This document shows, piece after piece, positions 8,951-15,782 of a stretch of DNA of 64,000 nucleotides. The position numbers and the translations under genes were made by a program. Under the pieces are notes generated by a model. The model saw only the letters and a list, made by a program, of their open reading frames with translations. It did not search any database and was not told the origin of the DNA. The stretch is from Thermococcus sp. JdFR-02 (GTDB lineage Archaea; Methanobacteriota_B; Thermococci; Thermococcales; Thermococcaceae): assembly GCA_002009975.1 (NCBI GenBank), contig MTLP01000042.1, forward strand, positions 1 through 64,000, read 5' to 3'. Position 1 is the first letter of the stretch; each line of letters begins with the position of its first letter.

Positions 8951-10189
8951 CTTTATTATGAGTGGTTCAAACTCTAATTCAAACTTTCCTTTTTTGCTCT
9001 TAATTGTCTTCCCGCTCAGCAAATCTTTACCTTTAATGTCAAGCTCTATTTCACCAATTTTTCCTTCTAAGTTAAAAATTCCTACAGCCTCTTCACCTTC
9101 AATAATTGCAATCCCTTCCTTAGCTAAGTAAACTCTCTGTTTATCCCAGCTTGTCAGCTTTTTGATTTTAATAAGCTTTTTTATGAACTCTAAAAATCTT
9201 TTATCTCCCTCGTCCCATGGTATTGGGTCTTTTTCAAAGAGGTTTGGCTGTTTTGTAAGTCTATATTCCTGACCTGTATAGATCAGCATAGCTCCTTTAA
9301 GCATAAACATAAAGGCAGTCCAGTTCTTTAAGCGAAGTTCATCAGAAAATATCTTTGCTGCCCTTGGTAGGTCATGGTTCTCTAAAAATCTTAGCTTTAC
9401 ATAATTTTCTGGATAAAGGGTGTCCTGAATGTAGAGATAGTCGATGTAAGAACTTAATGGGGATTTCCCTTTCAAGTAGCTTTCTAATCTTTCCCTTCCA
9501 TCATAATCATAGGTGATATCAAAGACTTGATGCATCTCAACATCTGAATGGGCTATAAAGCCTCTTTCCCTAAGCCATCTTACAAAAGACGGATGAACAG
9601 TCTCTGCTAACCAGAGCAAATTTGGATTAACCTTATTTACTTCTTTCTTCGCTTTTTTCCAAAATTCAATAGGCACCAGAGGAGCAACGTCACATCTAAA
9701 ACCATCAACGTATTTTGCCCAGAATTTTAGGGTTTCAATCTGATAACTCCAGAGCTCTTTGTTTGAATAATCCAAGTCGCTCACATCACTCCAATCCTTA
9801 ACTTTTCTCGAAATTTTTCCATCTTCTTTGTAAAACCATTCTGGATGCTCTTTTAAAAGAATTGAGTCATTTGATGTGTGGTTGTAAACGATGTCAATCA
9901 TAACTTTAAGTCCAAGTCTGTGGGCTTCTTTAACAAAAGTTTCAAAATCTTCAAAAGTTCCCAATTCCGGATTTATTGAACGATAGTCTCTTATTGAATA
10001 GGGGGAACCTAAATTCCCCTTCCTTCCCTTTTTCCCTATTGGATAAATTGGCATTAACCAAATATAGTCCACACCCAAGCTTTTTATTCTCCTTAGATCA
10101 GGAATGATAGCCTTTAAGGTCCCTTCTTCTGTGTGATTTCTCGGGAAAATCTCATAAATAACGAGTTTCCTAAGTTCCTTTGAATTCAC
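8939..10189 (-). CDS. Intracellular alpha-amylase family (GH13) enzyme
   Basis: The 416-residue protein has the four GH13 regions: DIVYNH (about residue 99), GFRCDVA with the nucleophile Asp (about 163), AETVH with the acid-base Glu (about 194), and ENHD (about 270). There is no signal peptide, so it acts on maltodextrins or related oligosaccharides in the cytoplasm. At about 48 kDa it is short for the family but includes the C-terminal beta domain. GTG 10189 follows GGTGATTAAAT, which overlaps the stop of the SWIM-domain gene, so the two are translationally coupled. Hydrolase and transferase activities cannot be told apart by eye. Confidence 0.85.
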   Translation of the reverse strand: MNSKELRKLVIYEIFPRNHTEEGTLKAIIPDLRRIKSLGVDYIWLMPIYPIGKKGRKGNLGSPYSIRDYRSINPELGTFEDFETFVKEAHRLGLKVMIDIVYNHTSNDSILLKEHPEWFYKEDGKISRKVKDWSDVSDLDYSNKELWSYQIETLKFWAKYVDGFRCDVAPLVPIEFWKKAKKEVNKVNPNLLWLAETVHPSFVRWLRERGFIAHSDVEMHQVFDITYDYDGRERLESYLKGKSPLSSYIDYLYIQDTLYPENYVKLRFLENHDLPRAAKIFSDELRLKNWTAFMFMLKGAMLIYTGQEYRLTKQPNLFEKDPIPWDEGDKRFLEFIKKLIKIKKLTSWDKQRVYLAKEGIAIIEGEEAVGIFNLEGKIGEIELDIKGKDLLSGKTIKSKKGKFELEFEPLIIKPQK

Positions 10190-10191
10190 AT

Positions 10192-10770
10192 TTAATCACC
10201 ATCAGTGATACCATTCTTGGGATATAAATATTTTGAGTTCAGCTTTTCAAATTCCTTGAACTCATCGAGCAAAAGGTTAGTGGAGTTGTAATCTTCAAAC
10301 ACCTCATAAAACTCTTTAAAGAGCGATAGAAGTTCACGATAAATGGTGGAATCTGGATGCAAACTTAAAAGCTTCAAGGCTTTTCTGAAGAGATATATTG
10401 TTCTGCTTCCGCTTTCATCACTATTAACTTCGTATTTAAGTTCTTTTAAGAGTATTTTTAACCCAAATTCTGGATTTTTAGAAGAATACCCCTCTACAAT
10501 GGCTTGAGGGTCTATCTCCACTAATGGATTCTCGGTTTCAATGTAAAAACCTCTCTGATAAGCTGTTAGAGCAGCATAGCTGTGCTTACAATCTCTTCCC
10601 AAAGGACAACTGCACTTATTTTCCTCAGTTTTCAGATTAACTTCAACATAGTAAGGATAAACTCCCAGTACCTTTGAAAAAAGCATTTCTCTATACTTAA
10701 CTACCCATAAGACCTTGCCTTTCTTAAAATACATCTCTCCCTTCTTTATAGTTTGAGTGTCAAAGGCCAT
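10192..10770 (-). CDS. SWIM zinc-finger protein
   Basis: The 192-residue protein holds a SWIM motif of the form CxCx(n)CxH, here CSCPLGRDCKHSYAAL near residues 55-70, preceded by the conserved strand YYVEVNLKTEEN. The rest is helical with no second domain recognised. SWIM domains bind DNA or protein and occur with helicases and recombination factors. Here the partner downstream is a GH13 enzyme, which does not explain it. ATG 10770 follows GTGGTTAAA; a GTG three codons earlier is possible. Confidence 0.75.
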   Translation of the reverse strand: MAFDTQTIKKGEMYFKKGKVLWVVKYREMLFSKVLGVYPYYVEVNLKTEENKCSCPLGRDCKHSYAALTAYQRGFYIETENPLVEIDPQAIVEGYSSKNPEFGLKILLKELKYEVNSDESGSRTIYLFRKALKLLSLHPDSTIYRELLSLFKEFYEVFEDYNSTNLLLDEFKEFEKLNSKYLYPKNGITDGD

Positions 10771-10870
10771 TTTAACCACAAAAAATGGTAAAACTTTTAA
10801 AGTTTTTAAGTTTATCCGTCAATGAAAAAACGCTTAAGGAGAGGAAGTTAAAATATTATTGGGTGGTAGT

Positions 10871-11104
10871 ATGGATGTTTTTGAATTAGCTAAAAAATAT
10901 CATCAAGATTTGGGTATCAAAGAGCCAAGCTTTGCAACCTTAGCCGCTGAGATATTTGACGATTTAGGCTTAAAAATCGTTGAACATTTAAAAAATGAAG
11001 GCTATATCTTGAAAGGAACGAGATTCATTGACTACGAAAAAAGTCTGGTCTTGGAGATAATAAAGGAAGATAAAACCTTTGAAATAGCACTAAGAAAATT
11101 GTAA
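10871..11104 (+). CDS. Small conserved-looking protein of unknown function
   Basis: The 77-residue acidic protein is mostly helical at the start (DVFELAKKYHQDLGI), then has a helix-turn-strand pattern (LKNEGYILKGTRFIDYEKSLVLEIIKED). No family was recognised. The ATG at 10871 is chosen because GGTGGT lies just upstream; the earlier TTG overlaps it. It is a single gene between the divergent SWIM gene and the convergent DUF4139-like gene. Confidence 0.6.
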   Translation: MDVFELAKKYHQDLGIKEPSFATLAAEIFDDLGLKIVEHLKNEGYILKGTRFIDYEKSLVLEIIKEDKTFEIALRKL

Positions 11105-11111
11105 AGGAAAG

Positions 11112-12425
11112 CTAGTAAGTAACTTCATATTCAAAGGTTATTTCTTTCTTTTCTCCAGGTTTTACCGTAACTTTAAATTCCACGTAATTTGCTGTTTCAT
11201 TAACTGGACTTGTTGTAGAGCTTAGAATCTTCCCTCTATACTTGTAGTGCCTTATTATGACTTCTTTCGTCTCTTCACCAAAGTTTTCTATGCTAACCTT
11301 AACCTTATAGTATGAGTATTTTTCAGCATGCTTTTCTTCCAAGACTACAGTTTCTCCTTTTAAGTCAATGTCTTTCCCAATCTTAAGTCTCAATATGTCC
11401 CCTTTTGGAGTATGCTCTATATATTGCTCACCAATCAAGACTGTGCTTTCCTCCATTTCTTTGTAGATTTCAACAATACCTGCTGGAAGAACTTTCTCTG
11501 TTTTCATTGAAATTATTTCGTAAACATCTGTGTTCCCTCCCCAAGGATAGCTTTCATAGAGATATTCGCGTGAGTATTCACCTTCTTGGTAAACGTAGGG
11601 TATTAACTTTTGCTCGAAGGCATTAATATCCATCTGTCCAAGTTTATACAAATAGAACGCTTCTATCTTTTGAGGTTCCATTGGTGGGGCTTTTTGCACA
11701 GTCTTTTCCGCTAAAGCATAAACTTCTCTATAAACTGGATAGGGTTGATAGAACTGAACTTCCCCAGATACTAAGAGAACGTTAATATCTTCCCAGCTCT
11801 TGTTTGTTGGGTTGTCAATTAAAACATAGCCATAAAGTTCAGCATCCTTTCCTAAATAAAGCTTATATCTTGAACTCCACCCGATTGGAGAAATCCTATA
11901 AATTAGCTTAAACTTATATGTCCCATCATTTTGGGCTTTTATCACTGCATAGGCTGAGCTTTTTCCTTCTTCTCCGAGTTTTGCAAGTTTCATATAAGCT
12001 ATCTCGTTTGGCTCTATTAAGTAGTATCCATCTCCTTGAATCGCTATTTTTCCATCTTGATAACCTAAAAACTTGCCGCTGGTAACCTCTCCACTCTTCA
12101 GCTTTATAGTTACGCTTTCATCTATATTTGCCTCAAAGACATTCTTCCCAAGGATATTTTGACTCACGATTCCATAAATCTCTACTCCTTCGCTTAGAGG
12201 CTTTAAAGTTATCTCCGCAATGTTTAATCCTTCAATCTCCTTCAAAGGCACTTCATTTAGACCTTTCTTCAAATCTAGGCTAATTTCTTTTTCAATAACT
12301 CCAATCTTTGCTGAATCATAGAGAACTAAATTTCCTCTCTCGTCTACAGCTTTAGTTTGATGTAGCACTATCATTGCTAAGAGCAAAAAGATTACAAAAA
12401 TTCCAGTTAAAATTCTCTTCCTCAT
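11112..12425 (-). CDS. Secreted DUF4139-like beta-rich protein
   Basis: The 437-residue protein has an N-terminal hydrophobic signal or anchor (residues 1-26). The central part SPIGWSSRYKLYLGKDAELYGYVLIDNPTNKSWEDINVLLVSG is the hallmark of DUF4139 domains, and a C-terminal beta-sandwich region ends in a conserved GEKKEITFEYEV strand. DUF4139 proteins are extracytoplasmic and of unknown biochemical role, possibly structural. The ATG lies close to the SD-like TGATAAAGAATG. The gene is alone, convergent with the small gene at 10871. Confidence 0.65.
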   Translation of the reverse strand: MRKRILTGIFVIFLLLAMIVLHQTKAVDERGNLVLYDSAKIGVIEKEISLDLKKGLNEVPLKEIEGLNIAEITLKPLSEGVEIYGIVSQNILGKNVFEANIDESVTIKLKSGEVTSGKFLGYQDGKIAIQGDGYYLIEPNEIAYMKLAKLGEEGKSSAYAVIKAQNDGTYKFKLIYRISPIGWSSRYKLYLGKDAELYGYVLIDNPTNKSWEDINVLLVSGEVQFYQPYPVYREVYALAEKTVQKAPPMEPQKIEAFYLYKLGQMDINAFEQKLIPYVYQEGEYSREYLYESYPWGGNTDVYEIISMKTEKVLPAGIVEIYKEMEESTVLIGEQYIEHTPKGDILRLKIGKDIDLKGETVVLEEKHAEKYSYYKVKVSIENFGEETKEVIIRHYKYRGKILSSTTSPVNETANYVEFKVTVKPGEKKEITFEYEVTY

Positions 12426-12577
12426 TCTTTATCACCAAAAACAGTTGACTTTCATACTATTTATAGAGACCGACAGCTTCAAGCTGAGTTGAAGTGTTAA
12501 TGATGTGTTCATGTATCCTTTTGTTCTCTTCATCTTTTAGTTACTATTTTTAGTGGTATGCAAAATTTGTAGAAAAA

Positions 12578-12590
12578 AATTTATAAATTT
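12578..12590 (+). promoter_or_regulatory. TATA promoter of the small-peptide/ABC exporter unit
   Basis: The run AAATTTATAAATTT, preceded by an A-rich BRE-like stretch, lies about 50 bases before the small peptide ATG at 12636. It predicts a transcript start near 12610, leaving room for the ribosome site GGAGGTGG at 12623-12630. Confidence 0.55.
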
Positions 12591-12635
12591 AACTTTTATA
12601 ATGCGTGATGCAAAAATTACATGGAGGTGGTATAG

Positions 12636-12722
12636 ATGGGGCAGACAAAGCCGGTATATGATATGAGCCTTAAAGTTGGGGGAGGTATAGTTGAGCCATA
12701 CGACAAATGGTGTGCCCAATGA
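12636..12722 (+). CDS. 28-residue peptide, possible exported or modified peptide precursor
   Basis: The ORF ATG 12636 to TGA 12720-12722 has an excellent ribosome site (GGAGGTGG, five bases before the ATG) and its own TATA promoter. The first part has KPVYDM, the middle a Gly triplet (residues 15-17) followed by IVEPYDK, and the end is WCAQ with a single Trp and a single Cys. The KP-start, GG-centre and aromatic/Cys core recall precursors of ribosomally made, modified peptides, but no family was recognised. An ABC-2 exporter starts 24 bases downstream in the same direction. No radical SAM enzyme or peptidase is nearby. Alternatives are a regulatory leader peptide controlling the exporter, or a short toxin. 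Confidence 0.6.
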   Translation: MGQTKPVYDMSLKVGGGIVEPYDKWCAQ

Positions 12723-12746
12723 TTTTCTTTTGGGATACTCCTAGGG

Positions 12747-13691
12747 GTGAGGAGGGTGCCAGTATTAGAGATTAGCAACCTAAGCTTTTCTTATGATGGG
12801 AAAAATTATGCATTGGAGGGTATAAACCTAAGCACAGATATACCCAGCGGTATACTCTCAGTTTTGGGCCCTAATGGTGCTGGAAAGACAACCCTAGTTA
12901 ATATACTAACAACCACGTTTAAACCTCAAAAAGGCACAGCCAAAATCTTTAGTCTTGATGTAGTTAAAGATAAAAAGAAGATCAGAGAAATGATATCGTT
13001 ATGTGCTCAAGACTTGGAGCTTGATGTTTTACTTTCTGTTAGGACAAATCTCAAATTCTATGGCATGATACGTGGAATTCCAAAGAATGAACTTGAGAGA
13101 CGCTTAGATGATATTATTGAGATGTTTGGTTTAACTGAGCATCAACATAAAAGAGTGCTTGAATTGTCTGGAGGATTAAGGCGGAGGACGCAGCTGGCTA
13201 GAGCTTTCTTAGATCCAAGAACTCGATTAATATTTATAGACGAGCCAACTTTGGGTTTGGATCCTATTGGGAAAAAGATTACTTGGGATCTCATCCGCGA
13301 AATGAGTAAAGAGGGGTATTATTTCATCCTAACAACTAACGATATGACAGAGGTTGAGAGTTTATCTGATGAGATAGTCTTTATACATAAAGGGAAGATA
13401 ATTCTCCATACGACTCTCAAGGAGTTCAAGCATGTTTATGCAGGTAAAGTCATGGTGACGTTCAAAAAGGAATTATTCCCCCAAGTTATTGAAATGTTAT
13501 CAAATTACCTTAGGCGCAACAACTTAGGAAAAATTATTGGAAAGAATACAGTGGAGCTTGAAGATAAGTCCGCATTCTATGAACTTCTCCTGTTTTTACG
13601 GGAAATTGGTTTCGACATTACTCAAATTGTTGTTAAAGAGGAGACATTGCTTGATGGATTTATAAAGCTCATTGGAGGGATTAAACAATGA
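12747..13691 (+). CDS. ABC-2 type exporter, ATP-binding protein
   Basis: The 314-residue ATPase has Walker A GPNGAGKTT (about residue 40), signature LSGGLRRRTQLARAF (about 143), Walker B LIFIDEPTLGLDP and the switch His replaced by Asn in LTTNDMTE. It closely fits the drug/natural-product export class (CcmA/DrrA-like), with a C-terminal extension of about 90 residues. The 3' end overlaps the permease by ATGA. The GTG at 12747 is the annotated start; GTG 12756 is possible because GGTGAGGAGG sits between them. Together with the permease it should pump a hydrophobic or peptide substrate outward, the small peptide upstream being the obvious candidate. Confidence 0.85.
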   Translation: MRRVPVLEISNLSFSYDGKNYALEGINLSTDIPSGILSVLGPNGAGKTTLVNILTTTFKPQKGTAKIFSLDVVKDKKKIREMISLCAQDLELDVLLSVRTNLKFYGMIRGIPKNELERRLDDIIEMFGLTEHQHKRVLELSGGLRRRTQLARAFLDPRTRLIFIDEPTLGLDPIGKKITWDLIREMSKEGYYFILTTNDMTEVESLSDEIVFIHKGKIILHTTLKEFKHVYAGKVMVTFKKELFPQVIEMLSNYLRRNNLGKIIGKNTVELEDKSAFYELLLFLREIGFDITQIVVKEETLLDGFIKLIGGIKQ

Positions 13692-14437
13692 AGCTGTATG
13701 GATTTATATATAGGGAGGTATCATTAAAGAAAGAGGCAATAGGTGGATTTATATCCCAGTTCATAACTCCACTAATGTATTTTCTGTTTTTTGCATTCTC
13801 ATTATCAAAAACTGTAAATTTTGAATACCATGGAAGGACAATAAATTATCTCCTTTACGTCCTTCCTGGTATTATTGCAATCCAGATATTCTACTCTTAT
13901 CCGGTTGTTAGCTCAACAACATTTAATGATGTAAGATTTGGGATAATAAGGACCTCTCTCCTTGGTGGAGGGACTTTAGGCGGTTACATTCTTGCAAAAA
14001 TTTTGATAGAGAGTAGTGTGGTCATTTTGGCATCTCTATTTTTAGCGTTCATTGGAGTTTTGTTTCTCAATTTACCATTATCTTTAACGACATTGCTTCA
14101 GTTCATAATCTATTTAGTAATCTCGACAATGTTTTGGATAAGCGTGGGTATAGTAACCGGAGTAAAAATACGGGGTGAATTAACAAGAAACATGATATTC
14201 GCTCTTCTTAATCTTCCGATAATCTTTACTGCTCCCGTGTTCTATCTTGAAGGTTCTGCTCCTCCATGGATACAAATATTGGGGAAGATCAATCCTTTAA
14301 CATACCATGTTGTTGGTCTCAGAGGTATCCTGCTACTGGGTAAGGTACCTCTCACTTTTTGGGTTGTCTCTCTAGTTTTGGGAATCAGCTTAGTTATTTT
14401 ATCAATAAAACTAACCTCAGAAGTTGCTCCGAAATGA
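13688..14437 (+). CDS. ABC-2 type exporter, permease protein
   Basis: The 249-residue membrane protein has about six helices and the usual ABC-2 pattern: an N-terminal FIYREVSLKKEA amphipathic segment and a late conserved NPLTYHVVGLRGIL block. It overlaps the ATPase by four bases and pairs with it. A T-rich stretch right after the stop (14440-14461) looks like an archaeal terminator, which closes the peptide-ATPase-permease unit. Confidence 0.85.
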   Translation: MKLYGFIYREVSLKKEAIGGFISQFITPLMYFLFFAFSLSKTVNFEYHGRTINYLLYVLPGIIAIQIFYSYPVVSSTTFNDVRFGIIRTSLLGGGTLGGYILAKILIESSVVILASLFLAFIGVLFLNLPLSLTTLLQFIIYLVISTMFWISVGIVTGVKIRGELTRNMIFALLNLPIIFTAPVFYLEGSAPPWIQILGKINPLTYHVVGLRGILLLGKVPLTFWVVSLVLGISLVILSIKLTSEVAPK

Positions 14438-14439
14438 CT

Positions 14440-14461
14440 TTCTTTTTGTTATTTCTTTATT
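14440..14461 (+). terminator. Probable oligo-T terminator after the exporter
   Basis: The stretch CTTTCTTTTTGTTATTTCTTT directly follows the permease stop codon. Archaeal polymerase stops at such T-runs without a hairpin. Confidence 0.4.
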
Positions 14462-14613
14462 CCTAACAATATCCTTAACAATTTAATTTGAGATATTATG
14501 TCCAACTTGATTCATTATAATGAACTGGTCCCTCCCTCAGTTCAATGATGGAAAGACTTTTAACATTGTAAACATAGTTGAAACTGCAGTCATGATAATT
14601 AGAGGTGGTTGGT

Positions 14614-15315
14614 ATGAACAGGATTGAAAAGGCAAGACAGATTATCGAAAAAGCAAAACAAGAAGGAAGAAACGCTCTTGTTGAGCCAGAAGCTAAAGAG
14701 ATACTCCAACTATATGGCGTTCCAACTCCAGAATTCAAGGTTGCTACAAATGAGGAAGAGGCAGTTAAATTTGCTCAAGAAATTGGTTATCCCGTTGTTA
14801 TGAAAATCGTTTCTCCAGATATTATTCATAAGAGTGATGCTGGTGGTGTTAAAGTCAACATTAAGAACGACGAAGAGGCAAGAGAGGCATTTAAGACAAT
14901 TATGGAAAATGCTAAGAAGTATAAGCCAGATGCTGATCTTTGGGGTGTAATTGTTTACAAGATGTTGCCTCTTGGAAAGGAAGTTATCGTCGGTATGATT
15001 AGAGATCCACAATTTGGTCCAGCTATTATGTTTGGTCTCGGTGGTATCTTCGTTGAGATTCTCAAGGATGTTAGCTTTAGAGTTGCTCCAATCACAAAGG
15101 AAGAAGCTTTGGACATGATTAAAGAAATCAAAGCCTATCCAATCTTGGCTGGAGCAAGAGGAGAAAAGCCAGTCAACATTGATGCATTGGCTGAATTCAT
15201 TGTTAAAGTTTCACAATTAGCCGTTGAACTACCAGAGATTAAAGAGCTTGATATTAATCCAATCTTTGCTTACGAAGACTCTGCAGTTGCAGTTGATGCA
15301 AGAATGTTACTCTGA
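14614..15315 (+). CDS. acdB: Acetate-CoA ligase (ADP-forming), beta subunit
   Basis: The 233-residue ATP-grasp protein closely matches Thermococcales ACD beta subunits: LVEPEAKEILQLYGVP (about residue 28), YPVVMKIVSPDIIHKSDAGGVK (about 62), and FGLGGIFVEILKDVSFRVAP near 140. With the alpha subunit it converts acetyl-CoA, ADP and phosphate to acetate, CoA and ATP, the main substrate-level phosphorylation step of peptide and sugar fermentation in these archaea. The alpha gene is not in the window, as is usual. ATG 14614 follows GAGGTGGTTGGT; an upstream TTG is less likely. Confidence 0.95.
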   Translation: MNRIEKARQIIEKAKQEGRNALVEPEAKEILQLYGVPTPEFKVATNEEEAVKFAQEIGYPVVMKIVSPDIIHKSDAGGVKVNIKNDEEAREAFKTIMENAKKYKPDADLWGVIVYKMLPLGKEVIVGMIRDPQFGPAIMFGLGGIFVEILKDVSFRVAPITKEEALDMIKEIKAYPILAGARGEKPVNIDALAEFIVKVSQLAVELPEIKELDINPIFAYEDSAVAVDARMLL

Positions 15316-15594
15316 GGATTTAGGGGAGAATCTTCTCTTTCATGTAACTTTTCTCTATTCTCTTTTACTACTGAGGGAGCAAAGCTCTCCACGACCCCTT
15401 ACATCTTTATCTTCTTTCTATATTTGACTCACTTTGTTCTTTTATCACTAAAAGTGAGATGATAATAGAGGAGGGCAGAAGACCTTTAAAACAGTCAAGA
15501 TGTACAAAAATCTACAAAATAAATAAATTCCTCTTAAAGACTTCTTCTATCCTCTAAATGGATTAGTATATCTCCAACTCCAATTTTAGTAGGC

Positions 15595-15681
15595 TTAAAA
15601 TATAACCCTTAGCTTAATGATCATGACAGTACTCTCATCAAAATCTTTGTATTCTAGAACAACTTTATAAACTCCCTTTGT
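15595..15681 (-). pseudogene. Possible gene remnant (29 codons, no start)
   Basis: The minus strand reads KGVYKVVLEYKDFDEST followed by a hydrophobic strand and a TAA at 15595-15597; a TAA also lies just upstream in frame and no start codon is present. The alternating pattern resembles the last strands of a beta-sandwich surface protein. It could be chance, given the short length. Confidence 0.25.
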
Positions 15682-15732
15682 TTTTTATTTTTAAACACTA
15701 CTAGTGATAAAATAAAAATTATAAAGTATAAG

Positions 15733-15776
15733 AGTTATATTTTACCTGATTATGTATTTTATGATAATCTGGAGGG
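15733..15776 (+). promoter_or_regulatory. Promoter and ribosome site of the large secreted protein
   Basis: GTTATATTTT at 15735-15744 is a TATA-like element about 45 bases before the ATG, and GGAGGG at 15771-15776 lies six bases before ATG 15783. Confidence 0.45.
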
Positions 15777-15782
15777 ATATAT

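Larger units (their letters stand above)
15316..15782. other. 467-base intergenic region before the surface metalloprotease locus
   Basis: The first part is pyrimidine-rich after acdB and may terminate it. Two near-matching inverted copies of TTTTATCACTAnnAGTG lie at 15440-15457 (plus) and 15695-15712 (minus). Between them, on the minus strand, is a short unstarted coding-like fragment (15595-15681). The last 60 bases hold the promoter and ribosome site of the large secreted protein. Confidence 0.5.

Noticed and set aside
12537-12719. 60-codon minus-strand frame over the small peptide
   Set aside because: It has no ribosome site and lies antisense to a frame with strong signals.
12603-14437. 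Radical SAM or peptidase partner for the small peptide
   Set aside because: No Cx3Cx2C radical SAM motif or processing peptidase is present in the neighbouring genes, so a full modified-peptide cluster cannot be claimed.
14540-14613. C-box-like ATGATGG upstream of acdB as a guide RNA
   Set aside because: There is no matching D box at the proper distance.
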